From [Mycobacterium] fortunisiensis (GTDB lineage: Bacteria; Actinomycetota; Actinomycetes; Mycobacteriales; Mycobacteriaceae), in assembly GCF_019050325.1 (NCBI RefSeq), contig NZ_VOMB01000002.1, positions 62,001 to 126,000 of the forward strand: a stretch of DNA of 64,000 nucleotides, given 5' to 3'. Below are positions 1-9,190 of the stretch, piece by piece. Below the pieces are notes generated by a model. It saw nothing but the letters and a program-made list of their open reading frames with translations. It had not been told where the DNA came from and searched no databases. Position numbers and translations under genes: made by a program. Position 1 is the first letter of the stretch. Every line of letters begins with the position of its first letter.

Positions 1-1725
1 GCTGCCGTAGGCCGCGGCCACCGACAGCACGGTCATCAGAACGCCCTTGAGCGCCAGGACCACCGACCGGATCGACACCAGCAGCATCAGGAAGGCGATC
101 AGCGCGACGAACAGGAAAACGAACGGCTGGGTACTCGATACCCGGTCGTCGAAATCCTTGATCAGCGCGGTCGGACCGCCCACGTCGATGAGGGCGTTCG
201 ATCCGGCGGCCGGGGGCAGCTTCTCGCGCATCCAATCGACGGCTTCGCGGGCAGCCAGATCTTCGGGGTCCACCGACAGCACCGCCGACAGCAGCGCGCT
301 GGAGTTGTCGTCGGAGAACGCCGGCGGCTGCACCGTCACCACGTGCGGCGCCCTGGTCATCTCCTGACGCACCGCGTCGATGGTGGCGGTGGCCCCGGAA
401 GACGATGCGTCGCCGGCTGCGTCTCCGGAGGGGAACGTCACCAGTACCCGCACCGGGCCCAGCGCCCCGGGACCCAGCGCGTCGGCGGCGGCGTTGACCC
501 CGCCGCGGATTTCGTGGGTGGGGTCGAACTGGCGCTGCATGCTGTTGCCCAGCACCATGCCGAACGCCGGTGCGGCCAGGATGAGCAACAGCACGGCTGC
601 GCCGGCGGCCGAGGCCCACGGCCGTCGCATCACCGCTCCGGTCCACCGGGTCCAGAACCGGGACTGGGTGGCCTCGGCGCGGCGGGACCAGTGCAGGTAC
701 GACGAGCGCTTGGCGGCGGCCTTGCCGAACGTGGCCAGCACCGCCGGGGTCAGTGTGGTGGAGGTCAGGACGGCCACCGCGACGGCCAGGATCGCGCCGG
801 TGGCCATCGACACCAACACCGGGGTGTCGATGAGATAGATGCCGGTGACCGAGGCGATCACGGTGAGCCCGGACAGCGCCACCGCCAGGCCGGAGGTGGC
901 CATCGCCGCGTCGACCGCGTCCGCCGGGTCACGGCCGGCGCGCAGTTCCTCGCGGAACCGCATCAGGATGAACAGCGAGTAGTCGATGGCCAGGGCGATG
1001 CCGAACATCGACACCGTGGAGGTGACGAACACGCTCATCTGCGTGTACATCGACAACAGGTAGACCAGCCCCATCGTCACCACGACGGTGCAGATGCCGA
1101 GCACCAGCGGCAGGGCCGCGGCGGCCAGCGAACCGAACACGGCCAGCAGCACCACCAGCACGATCGGCAGGTTCCACTTCTCGGCCGCGGCGATGTCGTG
1201 CTTGGTGGCCTGGGTGGCGGCCGCGCCCAGGGCGCCCTGCCCGATGACGTAGAACTTGACCTTGCCGTTCTCGCTCTCGCCGGGATCCTCGCCGTGGATC
1301 CCTACCTTCTGACGCAGTTGTTTGGCGACGTCGACCGCGCCGGTGTTGTTGAAGTCCAGCTGCAACGTGAGCACGTAGGGCCGGTCCGGCTGCGGCGCCG
1401 GCTGCTGCGGGTTCGGCACGATCTTGACGCTCGGTACCTCGCCGGCCACCTTCTCCAGCCACGCCACCGCCGCGTTCATGTCCTCGAACGAGGCGTCGGC
1501 GCGGGGCGAGGCGATCAGGGCAAGGGGGGACGCGCCCTGGTCTGGGAAATGTTCCTCGAGTTGCCGCTGGACGTGGAGCGACTGCGAACCTTCGACATCG
1601 AAACCGCCGCCGGTCAGGTTCGACGACTGGTTGATCGCGAGGTAGATCGAGGGCACCAGAAGCAACAACCACGTCGCGAAAACCGCCCAGCGGAATCTGC
1701 GCAGATAGCTGCTCAAGCGCATCAT
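1..1725 (-). CDS. mmpL11: MmpL11-type RND lipid/heme transporter (3' end cut by window edge)
   Basis: Inner-membrane RND-superfamily MMPL protein; MmpL11 exports cell-wall lipids and is linked to heme uptake in M. tuberculosis. The visible 575 residues begin MMRLSSYLRRFRW, followed by TM1, a periplasmic porter domain with the GSQSLHVQ region, and a TM bundle containing FGIALAIDYSLF, whose Asp-Tyr pair is the MMPL proton relay. A second porter domain and the start of the second TM bundle follow. The gene runs off the left edge, so its stop is not visible. No ATG, GTG or TTG is in frame for at least 75 bases upstream, so 1725 is the best start. The hemophore-like genes that follow on the other strand match the mmpL11-Rv0203 arrangement of M. 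tuberculosis. Confidence 0.93.
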   Translation of the reverse strand, partial: MMRLSSYLRRFRWAVFATWLLLLVPSIYLAINQSSNLTGGGFDVEGSQSLHVQRQLEEHFPDQGASPLALIASPRADASFEDMNAAVAWLEKVAGEVPSVKIVPNPQQPAPQPDRPYVLTLQLDFNNTGAVDVAKQLRQKVGIHGEDPGESENGKVKFYVIGQGALGAAATQATKHDIAAAEKWNLPIVLVVLLAVFGSLAAAALPLVLGICTVVVTMGLVYLLSMYTQMSVFVTSTVSMFGIALAIDYSLFILMRFREELRAGRDPADAVDAAMATSGLAVALSGLTVIASVTGIYLIDTPVLVSMATGAILAVAVAVLTSTTLTPAVLATFGKAAAKRSSYLHWSRRAEATQSRFWTRWTGAVMRRPWASAAGAAVLLLILAAPAFGMVLGNSMQRQFDPTHEIRGGVNAAADALGPGALGPVRVLVTFPSGDAAGDASSSGATATIDAVRQEMTRAPHVVTVQPPAFSDDNSSALLSAVLSVDPEDLAAREAVDWMREKLPPAAGSNALIDVGGPTALIKDFDDRVSSTQPFVFLFVALIAFLMLLVSIRSVVLALKGVLMTVLSVAAAYGS

Positions 1726-1994
1726 GAACTGCTGGATGCGAGGTCCCCGCTTTCTCCGTCCGCCATGGCCGGGAGTGTGCTCCCAGTGAGCGAGAGCGTA
1801 CCCGCAACGGTGTGACGCGGCCCGCTGACTTCGGGTTTCTGAGATGCCTCTGAGATGTTCACAGCGACATCCACAGCCAACATCCGTACCGTTTCATCGG
1901 TGTCCGGCTAACGCCTCGGCCCGGCGCGACGACATAGCTGAGGAACGACCCCGGCCGGTGGATGGGCCGGGGCCCACGTCCTAAGGAGTTCTCC

Positions 1995-2573
1995 ATGCAA
2001 CCGACCGACGGTGCGTTGCGCCGCAACGCCGGATTACGGCGCGGTGGTTTTCGGGGCGGCCTGACGGTCGCCCTCGCGGTGACCGGAGCGGCCGGTGCGG
2101 CGGTGGCCGCACTGATGGTGCCGTCGGCCACGGCCGCCACCGATCCGTGCGCGGCCAGCGAGGTCGCCCGCACGGCGGGCGGAGTGGCCACCAACATCGG
2201 CAACTATCTGGACACCCACCCGCAGACCAACCAGGCGCTGACCGCGATCAGCCAGCAGCAGGGCGGGGCGCAATCGCTCGCGGCGCTCAAGACCTACTTC
2301 GATGCCAACCCGCAGGCCGCCAAGGACATCCAACGGCTGCAGCAGCCGCTGGCCACTCTGGGCTCCAGGTGCAAGCTGCCGATCAGCCTGCCGCAGTTGT
2401 TGGGCCTGGTGCAGGCCACACAGCAGGGTGGTGCCGGTTTGCCGGCCGGTCTGCCGTCGGCGCAGAACGTCGGGATCCCCGGTGCCGCGGCGCCGGCGGA
2501 GCGTGCGCCGGCCTCGGCGGTGAGTTCCGGTGCCGGCCCGCTGCCCGGGCCCGGCGCTGCCTCGACGCGCTGA
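1995..2573 (+). CDS. Secreted hemophore-like protein (Rv0203 family)
   Basis: 192-residue exported protein of the mycobacterial hemophore-related family, proposed to carry heme outside the membrane to MmpL3/MmpL11. It has an Arg-rich N-terminus, a hydrophobic signal segment (about residues 22-47) ending in ATA, then a mature helical domain with two Cys (C52 and one near residue 127) likely to form a disulfide. Tyr71 and His75 sit in a NYLDTH motif, matching the Tyr-x3-His heme ligands described for Rv0203. The C-terminal ~55 residues are Gly/Pro/Ala-rich and probably disordered, which lengthens the protein relative to family norm. The AAGGAG run at 1982-1987 fixes the ATG at 1995. It diverges from mmpL11. 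Confidence 0.85.
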   Translation: MQPTDGALRRNAGLRRGGFRGGLTVALAVTGAAGAAVAALMVPSATAATDPCAASEVARTAGGVATNIGNYLDTHPQTNQALTAISQQQGGAQSLAALKTYFDANPQAAKDIQRLQQPLATLGSRCKLPISLPQLLGLVQATQQGGAGLPAGLPSAQNVGIPGAAAPAERAPASAVSSGAGPLPGPGAASTR

Positions 2574-2743
2574 TCTCGCCAGTTTCGCGCCGTCGGTGGT
2601 GGCGCCGCTGAACTGCGGGTTCGTCGCTCGGCGTGACAGTTTGCGCACAAGGCAGGAAACTCGTGCCGGATTCTGCTTAGCTTTCTTGAGCCGCTAACCG
2701 TTTGGGGTTACGGCCGTCCCCATCCGATTGAAGGAGCGTGACC

Positions 2744-3121
2744 ATGTTGCTCTCGGCCCGAAATGCGCGCCGCGTGGTAGCTGGTGTGGCCGGTGCCGGC
2801 GCGGTAGCCGGTGCGATGTTGTTCGGCGCCATCCCGTCGGCGCTGGCCGACCCGGCGGACAACCCGCCCAACTGCAGCGCCGCCGACCTGGCCGGTGTGG
2901 CCTCGGGTGTGTCGGCCTCCACGTCGGCCTACCTGTTCACGCACCCGGATGTGAACTACTTCTTCACCAGCCTGGAAGGCCTGCCCCGCGAAGAGGTCAA
3001 GACCAAGGTGCACGACTACCTGGAGGCGAATCCGCAGACGAAGGCCGAACTGACGGGCATCCGCCAGCCGTTGGTCGACCTGAAGAACCGCTGCGGCGCA
3101 CCGGCTCCCGAAGTCCCGTAA
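2744..3121 (+). CDS. Second hemophore-like secreted protein
   Basis: 125-residue exported protein, paralogous to the gene just upstream but without the disordered tail. It has a signal peptide over residues 1-35 ending ALA, and the mature part starts DPADNPPNC. Tyr63 and His67 in YLFTHPDV keep the Tyr-x3-His heme-ligand spacing. C44 and a Cys near the end (NRCG) probably pair. AAGGAG at 2731-2736 is placed for the ATG at 2744; a GTG six bases upstream (2738) is too close to it. It is more similar to the minus-strand gene at 24,122 (YLFAHPEVN, LKGLPKDQ) than to its immediate neighbour, which suggests a duplicated subfamily. Confidence 0.85.
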   Translation: MLLSARNARRVVAGVAGAGAVAGAMLFGAIPSALADPADNPPNCSAADLAGVASGVSASTSAYLFTHPDVNYFFTSLEGLPREEVKTKVHDYLEANPQTKAELTGIRQPLVDLKNRCGAPAPEVP

Positions 3122-3125
3122 CCGC

Positions 3126-3866
3126 GTGCGGGTGGAAGTAACCCCCGCCGGCGGCGCAGAACCCTCCACGCCTGAGACCGTGAATCGCACGGTGCTGATG
3201 GTCGACGACGACCCGGATGTGCGGACTTCGGTTGCCCGCGGATTGCGGCATTCCGGGTTCGACGTCCGGGTCGCGGCGTCCGGCAAAGAGGCGCTGCGCC
3301 TGCTGTCGAGCGAGTCGCACGACGCGCTCGTCCTCGACGTCCAGATGCCCGAACTCGACGGCGTCGCCGTGGTCACCGCGCTGCGGGCGCTGGGTAACGA
3401 CATTCCGATCTGTGTGCTCTCGGCGCGCGACACGGTCAACGACCGCATCGCGGGACTGGAGGCCGGCGCCGACGATTACCTCACCAAACCGTTCGACCTC
3501 GGCGAGCTGGTGGCCCGGCTGAATGCCCTGTTGCGCCGGACCGCTCACACCGAGCGACCGCCGGACACCATGACGGTCGGGCCGTTGACCATCGACACCG
3601 CCCGCCGCCTGGTGTTCGTCGCCGGCGACCGCGTCGATCTGACCAAGCGGGAGTTCGATCTGCTGGCCGTGCTCGCCGAGAACGCCGGTGTGGTGTTGTC
3701 CCGGCAGCGGCTGCTGGAACTGGTCTGGGGGTACGACTTCGACGTCGACACCAACGTGGCCGATGTGTTCATCTCGTACCTGCGGCGCAAGCTCGAGAAA
3801 CCCGACGTGCCACGCGTCATCCATACTGTCCGTGGGATCGGATACGTGTTGCGAGAAGACGGGTGA
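3126..3866 (+). CDS. OmpR-family response regulator, PrrA-like
   Basis: 246-residue DNA-binding response regulator. The receiver domain spans residues ~22-135, with the acidic pocket D27-D29, phosphoacceptor D71 ([10 protein letters not shown]) and conserved K120 (YLTKPF). A winged-helix output domain (~150-244) ends in [12 protein letters not shown]. It resembles M. tuberculosis PrrA across its length (VVTALRA, VCVLSAR-like stretch, [15 protein letters not shown]). The locus is not that of the canonical prrA, so a paralogue is likelier. The start is uncertain: GTG at 3126 is the furthest upstream, but GTG at 3180 would give a length nearer the family's. It lies 4 bases after the hemophore gene and 37 bases before its kinase partner. 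Confidence 0.85.
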   Translation: MRVEVTPAGGAEPSTPETVNRTVLMVDDDPDVRTSVARGLRHSGFDVRVAASGKEALRLLSSESHDALVLDVQMPELDGVAVVTALRALGNDIPICVLSARDTVNDRIAGLEAGADDYLTKPFDLGELVARLNALLRRTAHTERPPDTMTVGPLTIDTARRLVFVAGDRVDLTKREFDLLAVLAENAGVVLSRQRLLELVWGYDFDVDTNVADVFISYLRRKLEKPDVPRVIHTVRGIGYVLREDG

Positions 3867-3903
3867 GGGCGCCCTGATGGGCTCGGTGAGGGACAAGCGA
3901 TAG

Positions 3904-5241
3904 GTGCGGTTCTTCGGGTTCGTCCGTTCGGCATCGTTGCGGACCAGGGTGGCGGTGGCCGCGGCACTGGCGGCCGCGGCGGTGGTCGCGGTGTTCACGA
4001 TGCTGACCTCGGTGGTGTTGGCCAACAATGACTCTGCGCAGTTGGACCGCCGGCTCGATGCGATCGTCGACGCCAGCATGAACCCGGAGCACCTGGGCGA
4101 TCCGCACCGCGGGGTGCTGACCACCGGCCGCTCGGGCGCCAGCGGACAGGTGGTGTTCCAGCGCGGTTTCCAGTTGCCCGAGCTTCCGCCGGGCACCGAG
4201 ACCGTGGAGGTCAACGGGGTCGATTACCGAGTACGCACCATTCAGATGCACCAGCAGGGCGGGGTGCTGATGTCCATCGGAATCCGTGCCGACGGTATCT
4301 TGTTGAGCCCCAACAGGATTCCGTTGTACATCGGCATCGGGGTGGCCACCGTGCTGGTGGCCGGGGGACTGGGCTGGCTGCTGGCCGGGCCGGCCATCCG
4401 TCCGCTGCGCAAACTCACCGAACACACCTCGAAGCTGGACAGCGGCACCGAGACGATGCCGCAGGTGCGGGGGGTGCGCGAAGCCGAGGACCTGTCCGAG
4501 GCGATGGCCGGCATGCTCACCCGGCTGGCCGCCGCGCAGCGCGCCACCACGAATTCCCTTCAGGCGGCCCAGGATTTCGCTGCCAACGCCGCCCACGAAC
4601 TGCGCACCCCGCTGACCGCGATGCGCGCCGATCTGGACACCCTGCGGATACACGACCTGCCCGAGGATGAACGCGAGGAAGTGGTTGCCGACCTGTCCCG
4701 GGCGCAACGCCGCGTCGAGGCCACCATCACCGCCCTGGGTCAACTGGCCTCGGGCCAACTGGCCCAGGAACAAGACCGTGAACTGATCGACATCACCGAT
4801 CTGCTCGACCGGGTGGTGCGGGAGAACAGCCGCAGCGGCAACGTCCGGATCGAGGTGCAGGTCGCCGAGGATCTCGGGCCGGTGCTGGGCTGGCCCGGCG
4901 GGTTGCGCATCGCGGTGGACAACCTGGTACGCAACGCGATCATCCACGGTGAGGCGACCCGGGTCGTGTTGACCGCGCACCGCAGCGAGGGGTTTCTGAC
5001 CATCGTCGTCGATGACGACGGGCGCGGACTACCGGCCGAGGAGCACGAGACCGTGCTGGGCCGGTTCCGCCGGGGCAGCACCGCGGTGGCCGGTGGTTCC
5101 GGGCTGGGTTTGGCGCTGGTGGCCCAGCAGGCCCGGTTGCACGGCGGCGAGATCAGGTTGTCCGATGGCCCGCTCGGTGGTCTGCGTGCCACATTGACGA
5201 TAGCGATGTCGCCGACAGCGGATGCGGCTCAGGCGGACTGA
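3904..5241 (+). CDS. Sensor histidine kinase, PrrB-like
   Basis: 445-residue membrane sensor kinase. TM1 lies at about 15-40 (SLRTRVAVAAALAA), followed by an extracytoplasmic loop of ~100 residues and TM2 at about 139-162. HAMP comes next, then DHp with phosphoacceptor H231 in AAHELRTPLTAM. The HATPase domain has an N box (DNLVRNAIIHG), G1 (DDDGRGLP) and G2 (GGSGLGLAL). The domain order and the wording around TM1, the H box and the G2 box mirror M. tuberculosis PrrB. It starts with GTG directly after a stop codon in another frame. Pairing with the preceding regulator is clear from order and spacing; the signal is unknown. Its last 13 bases overlap the convergent DUF3054 gene. Confidence 0.87.
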   Translation: MRFFGFVRSASLRTRVAVAAALAAAAVVAVFTMLTSVVLANNDSAQLDRRLDAIVDASMNPEHLGDPHRGVLTTGRSGASGQVVFQRGFQLPELPPGTETVEVNGVDYRVRTIQMHQQGGVLMSIGIRADGILLSPNRIPLYIGIGVATVLVAGGLGWLLAGPAIRPLRKLTEHTSKLDSGTETMPQVRGVREAEDLSEAMAGMLTRLAAAQRATTNSLQAAQDFAANAAHELRTPLTAMRADLDTLRIHDLPEDEREEVVADLSRAQRRVEATITALGQLASGQLAQEQDRELIDITDLLDRVVRENSRSGNVRIEVQVAEDLGPVLGWPGGLRIAVDNLVRNAIIHGEATRVVLTAHRSEGFLTIVVDDDGRGLPAEEHETVLGRFRRGSTAVAGGSGLGLALVAQQARLHGGEIRLSDGPLGGLRATLTIAMSPTADAAQAD

Positions 5242-5594
5242 CGGCGCCGCAGCCCGGCGGCCACGGCGCGCCACCCCAGCAACAGCACCGCGGTGACCAG
5301 TGAAGCCACCACGATGAAGCTGACCGCAACCCCGGCCGAGGTCAGCTTGCGCAGCAGCATGCCGACCACCACGGTGCTGATCCACACCACGATTCCGGTG
5401 GGCGCCAACGACGTCGGCCGCTGCCAGCCGCGCGAGAGCGCCCAGCCCACCAGCGTCCCGGTCAGGAACGGCCACGCCGTCTCCGCCACGCCGGCCACCG
5501 TCAGGCCCTCGGCGTGGCTGCGTCGGCCGAGGGTGCAGAACACCACGACGCAGACCAGGTCGGTCAGCAGGGCGGCGGCGCTAGCTCGTCGCAT
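5229..5594 (-). CDS. DUF3054 small membrane protein
   Basis: 121-residue integral membrane protein with four predicted hydrophobic helices and little outside the membrane. The loop GRRSHAEG followed by AWPFLTGTLVGWALSRGW is characteristic of DUF3054 proteins of actinobacteria, whose function is not known. Start ATG at 5594 overlaps the end of the upstream M23-type lipoprotein gene by 14 bases, so the two are probably co-transcribed. Its 3' end overlaps the convergent kinase gene. Confidence 0.75.
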   Translation of the reverse strand: MRRASAAALLTDLVCVVVFCTLGRRSHAEGLTVAGVAETAWPFLTGTLVGWALSRGWQRPTSLAPTGIVVWISTVVVGMLLRKLTSAGVAVSFIVVASLVTAVLLLGWRAVAAGLRRRQSA

Positions 5595-6780
5595 AGGTCA
5601 TCACATCCAATACCAGTGGGCTGACGTCGTGTTGGTCGCGCACGGCGAAGCCCGGTTGCCGCGCGGCCGGCTTGTTGTCGAAGAGGGCGTCGGCGGCAGC
5701 CAGCGAGGTGAGCCGGGAATCCAGCCGGAACGACCCAAAGGTAAATGGTAAACCATTGGACGCCAACGGATCCGGCCCGTCCATGACGTGGAAGTGCAGG
5801 TGCGGTGCGTCGGAGTTGCCAGAATTGCCCAGGGCGCCGATGACCTGCCCGGCGCTGAGGCTGTCGCCCGGCTTGACCTTGAGGCTGTTCGGTTGCAGAT
5901 GAGCGTAGAAGGCGTAGTTGCCGTCGCCGATGTCCTGCACGATGTGGTTGCCGCCGTACTGCTGCAGGGTGAGGCCGCGCGGTGCGACACCGGGCACCTG
6001 CTCGTCCAGACCGTCGAGCACCGCCACCACCGGACCGTCGGCGACGGCGTGGACTTCGGAGCCGAAATATGGATAGCTCTCGACCTTGGCCCGGTCCCCG
6101 CTGAATATCCGGCCGCCGGCGCCGAGCTGCACGTAGTCGATCGCGAACCGCTCGGCCGCCCAGAGCTTTCCGTTGATCGGATTGAGCGCCATCCGGTGCG
6201 GTGTCATATCGCAGCAACCGTTGGCGTCTACCCAGTTGTCGCCGACCAGCGGCGGTGCGATGGACACCGGCTTGCGCGTCTGCACCGAGACCGGCGCCAC
6301 CGACTCCGTCAGCTTCGGTCCGACCAGCGGCGGCATCGGCCGGGCCACCGTGATCCCCAGCTCATGGGTGAGCTCGGTGGGCACCTGCGACGGATCGTCG
6401 GCGACCACGTCCAGCCAGACGTAGGCGCTCTGACCGGCGCCCAGCACGTTGGTGCCGGCGGCGGTGTTGCCGACCGCCCTGGTCCAGTAGCGGAGGTTGT
6501 CGCCGGACAGGGTCAGCAGTTTGCGGTCACCGGTGGTGGCACTGAGCGAGTCGAGCGTGACGTTGCCCGGTGAGGTGTTCGTCAGCATCAGCTCATAGGC
6601 CAGATGGGTGCGTCCATCCGTGGCGGCCACCGGGATCGGTGCTGCCAGAACAGATCCCACCACCGGCGTGACCGCCGCCGGCGGAGTGCTGGTCGTGGTG
6701 GACTCAGACTCGGGGGCGGATTTCGACGAACATCCGGCCAGCGTCAGGACGAGCACAGCGATCAGGGTCCAGATGCGCAT
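5581..6780 (-). CDS. M23 (LytM-like) peptidase-family lipoprotein
   Basis: 399-residue predicted lipoprotein. The signal peptide ends in lipobox LAGC with acylated C17, followed by a Ser/Thr/Pro linker and an Ig-like domain of about 130 residues (AYELMLTNTSPGNVTLDS). A C-terminal LytM/M23 fold begins around residue 195 and ends with the zinc-site motif HLHFHVMDG. In active M23 enzymes a first His-x3-Asp provides two zinc ligands; here the equivalent segment reads ERFAIDY, keeping Asp but replacing His with Arg or Phe. A degenerate, possibly non-catalytic cell-wall binding role is therefore possible. Ribosome site AGGAGA lies 6 bases before the ATG at 6780. Confidence 0.75.
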   Translation of the reverse strand: MRIWTLIAVLVLTLAGCSSKSAPESESTTTSTPPAAVTPVVGSVLAAPIPVAATDGRTHLAYELMLTNTSPGNVTLDSLSATTGDRKLLTLSGDNLRYWTRAVGNTAAGTNVLGAGQSAYVWLDVVADDPSQVPTELTHELGITVARPMPPLVGPKLTESVAPVSVQTRKPVSIAPPLVGDNWVDANGCCDMTPHRMALNPINGKLWAAERFAIDYVQLGAGGRIFSGDRAKVESYPYFGSEVHAVADGPVVAVLDGLDEQVPGVAPRGLTLQQYGGNHIVQDIGDGNYAFYAHLQPNSLKVKPGDSLSAGQVIGALGNSGNSDAPHLHFHVMDGPDPLASNGLPFTFGSFRLDSRLTSLAAADALFDNKPAARQPGFAVRDQHDVSPLVLDVMTYATS

Positions 6781-6789
6781 GGCGGTCTC

Positions 6790-7956
6790 CTAGTGCTCGG
6801 GTTTCGGAATATCGGTTGCCGGCTCGCCGGCGTCTTGTTGAATTGCCGGCTCGCCGGCCCCGCGTTGAATTGCCGGCTCGCCGACCCCTTGTTGGATTGC
6901 CGGCTCGCCGGCGTCGGGATCGATGTCCTTCTCAGTACGAAACATGAAAAAGAACACCACCCAGCCGATCGCCGAGATGAAGATCCAGCTGGACAGCCGG
7001 TAGATGAGCATGGCCGAGATGGCCGCCGCGAGCGTCATTCCCGAGGACACCAGCCCCGGAACCAGCACCGCCTCCACCACCAGCAGCCCGCCGGGCATCA
7101 ACGGGATCGACCCGACTGCCCGCGCGGCCGCATAGGCCACCGTGACACCGGCCAGCGACGGGTGTCCGCCGGCGGCATAGCAGGCGAACGCCAGACACGC
7201 CACGTCGGCAACCCAGTTGAACATCGACCAGCTGAACGCCGTCGTCAGATCGCGGCGGCCCAGGCTGACCGATTCCAGCTGTTGCAGGATCTTGCGCCAC
7301 TTCCCCAGCCCGGCATCGGAAGGCTTGCCGCGCAACGAATTCACCGACGACAGCACCCGGACCCCGATGCCGTCGATCAATTCCGGTTTGGTCGCCACCG
7401 CCTGGGCCAACACGATGATGGCCAGGAACGCGCCGAGCGAGAAGATCAGCGACAGGGGGTTCTTGCTCGCCCCGATCAACAGGGCCCCGCCGAGCCCGAG
7501 CAGCGCCAGACCGACGATCTGCAACACGCCCGACATCACCAGCTGCCAGGACGCCACCAGCGGTGAGGCACCCCAGATGCGTTGCTGCCGGTAGACGAAC
7601 GTCGCCGAGAGCACCGGACCGCCGGGCATGGTCGTCGACAAGGCGTTACCGGCGTAGAAGGCGGCCTCCGAACGCCACTGCTTGACCGCCACCCCGGCCG
7701 AACGCAGCAGGGTCCGCTGGATCTGGGCGAAGCTGTGCATCGAGGCCAGCGCGGCGCCCACCGAGGCCAGCACCCACCAGCCGTTGGCGGTGAGCAGGCT
7801 CTGCCAGGCCTTGGCCAACTGGTCCCGGACCAGGACGATCTCGACGGCCAGCACGGTGACCGCGAGGGCGATGACCACCCAGCGCACCCACCAGTACCTA
7901 CCGCGCGTCGATCCGGCCCGGCCCCGGCTCGTGTCGGCCAGCGCGTCCTGTGACAC
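6790..7956 (-). CDS. LPG-synthase-type transmembrane protein, Rv0204c homologue
   Basis: 388-residue membrane protein with about eight hydrophobic helices, of the lysylphosphatidylglycerol-synthase TM (UPF0104) superfamily. It contains the family-typical TMPGGPVLSATFVYRQ and SIPLMPGGLLVVEAVL segments. M. tuberculosis Rv0204c occupies the same position between the hemophore and the Rv0205-like gene. Without the LPG-synthase catalytic domain it is more likely a flippase-like lipid transporter, but its substrate is unknown. The start is GTG at 7956. The last ~45 residues are a cytoplasmic tail built of nine-residue repeats (see the repeat at 6816). It lies 9 bases upstream of the M23-type gene, so they probably share a transcript. 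Confidence 0.8.
   Translation of the reverse strand: MSQDALADTSRGRAGSTRGRYWWVRWVVIALAVTVLAVEIVLVRDQLAKAWQSLLTANGWWVLASVGAALASMHSFAQIQRTLLRSAGVAVKQWRSEAAFYAGNALSTTMPGGPVLSATFVYRQQRIWGASPLVASWQLVMSGVLQIVGLALLGLGGALLIGASKNPLSLIFSLGAFLAIIVLAQAVATKPELIDGIGVRVLSSVNSLRGKPSDAGLGKWRKILQQLESVSLGRRDLTTAFSWSMFNWVADVACLAFACYAAGGHPSLAGVTVAYAAARAVGSIPLMPGGLLVVEAVLVPGLVSSGMTLAAAISAMLIYRLSSWIFISAIGWVVFFFMFRTEKDIDPDAGEPAIQQGVGEPAIQRGAGEPAIQQDAGEPATDIPKPEH
6816..6915. repeat. 27-bp tandem repeat encoding a nine-residue C-terminal repeat
   Basis: Three full and one partial 27-base units begin TTGCCGGCTCGCCGG, at 6816, 6843, 6870 and 6897. They encode GEPAIQQDA-like nonapeptides in the cytoplasmic tail of the membrane protein. 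Units differ by a few substitutions, mainly in the middle third. Length variation here would keep the frame. Confidence 0.9.
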
Positions 7957-8028
7957 GCACTACAGGGTAGCCGCGCAGGTCGCATCGACATCACCGTTGC
8001 CGGCGGCGCGCCGGATTAGGCTACCGAC

Positions 8029-9171
8029 ATGTCACCGGATTCCGTTGCCGACGAGGCCGTCACGCCATTTGTCCGCAAGGTCGCGGCCTGGTCATGGCGT
8101 CTGCTGATCATCGGCACCACGATCGTGGCGTTGCTCTGGCTGGTCAAGCGTCTGGAAGTGATCGTGGTGCCAGTGGCGCTGGCCACCATGCTGGCGGCGT
8201 TGCTGCTACCTGCGGTCGATTTCCTGGACCGTCGCGGCGCGCCGCGCGGGGCCTCGGTGGCGCTGGTGTTGCTGTCCAGCATCGCGGTGGTGGGCGGCAT
8301 CCTGAGCTTTGTCATCTCCCAATTCATCGAGGGCACACCGCAACTCGTCGAACAGGTGACACGAAGCATCGACGGGGTGCGCAACTGGCTGATCAGCGGG
8401 CCACTGCACTTGAGCCGTGAGCAGATCGACCAGGCGGGCAACACCGCGATCGAGGCGCTGCAGCGCAATCAGGAGAAGCTGACCTCGGGGGCACTGTCCA
8501 CCGCGGGCACCCTCACCGAGCTGGTCACCGGGGCGTTACTGGTGCTGTTCACGTTGATCTTTCTGCTGCAGGGCGGCCGCAGCATCTTCACGTTCGTCAC
8601 CACGATGTTTCCCGGTCACGTGCGTGAGCGGGTACGTGACGCCGGGCGCGCCGGATTCCACTCGCTGGGCGGTTACATGCGGGCGACGTTCCTGGTGGCC
8701 CTGGTCGACGCGGTCGGCATCGGTACCGGCCTGGCCATCATGGGTATCCCGCTGGCCCTTCCGCTGGCCTCGCTGGTGTTTCTCGGTGCGTTCATCCCAC
8801 TGGTCGGTGCGGTCGTCGCCGGTTTTCTGGCGGTCGTGGTGGCGCTGTTGGCCAAGGGGTTCGTCTACGCCCTGATCACCCTCGGCTTGATCATCGCGGT
8901 GCAGCAACTGGAAGGCCACGTGCTGCAACCGCTGGTGATGGGGCGGGCGGTGTCGATTCACCCGCTGGCGGTCGTGTTGGCCATCGCCGGCGGTGGCGTG
9001 CTGGCCGGCATCGTGGGCGCGCTGCTGGCGGTGCCCACGGTGGCGTTCATCAACAGCGCGGCACGGGTCCTGCTGGCCGAGGACCCGGACGCCGAGGAAG
9101 CTCGGCAGGAGGCGGCGGACGAGGTGCTCATCCAAGCCCCCTCCGACGATCTGTCCGCCGAGGACGAGTGA
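8029..9171 (+). CDS. AI-2E family transporter (Rv0205 homologue)
   Basis: 380-residue polytopic membrane protein of the AI-2E transporter (former UPF0118) family, with about eight TM segments. The first two begin around residue 27 ([15 protein letters not shown]). A long amphipathic region follows, then the conserved [22 protein letters not shown] and the C-terminal [20 protein letters not shown] segment typical of the family. The family includes autoinducer-2 exporters and Na+/H+ antiporters; the substrate here is unknown. The C-terminal tail is acidic. ATG at 8029 has no strong ribosome site. It diverges from the Rv0204c-like gene and converges on mmpL3, as in M. tuberculosis. Confidence 0.88.
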   Translation: MSPDSVADEAVTPFVRKVAAWSWRLLIIGTTIVALLWLVKRLEVIVVPVALATMLAALLLPAVDFLDRRGAPRGASVALVLLSSIAVVGGILSFVISQFIEGTPQLVEQVTRSIDGVRNWLISGPLHLSREQIDQAGNTAIEALQRNQEKLTSGALSTAGTLTELVTGALLVLFTLIFLLQGGRSIFTFVTTMFPGHVRERVRDAGRAGFHSLGGYMRATFLVALVDAVGIGTGLAIMGIPLALPLASLVFLGAFIPLVGAVVAGFLAVVVALLAKGFVYALITLGLIIAVQQLEGHVLQPLVMGRAVSIHPLAVVLAIAGGGVLAGIVGALLAVPTVAFINSAARVLLAEDPDAEEARQEAADEVLIQAPSDDLSAEDE

Positions 9172-9190
9172 CCGGCGAGCCCGAGGGACC

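Noticed and set aside
343..1815. Long plus-strand open frame across mmpL11
   Set aside because: Composition is Gly/Arg/His/Gln-rich with no domains and it is the antisense of a clearly conserved transporter; a high-GC shadow.
2997..4980. Minus-strand open frames over the two-component genes
   Set aside because: They mirror the PrrA/PrrB-like coding sequence on the other strand; no recognisable motifs.
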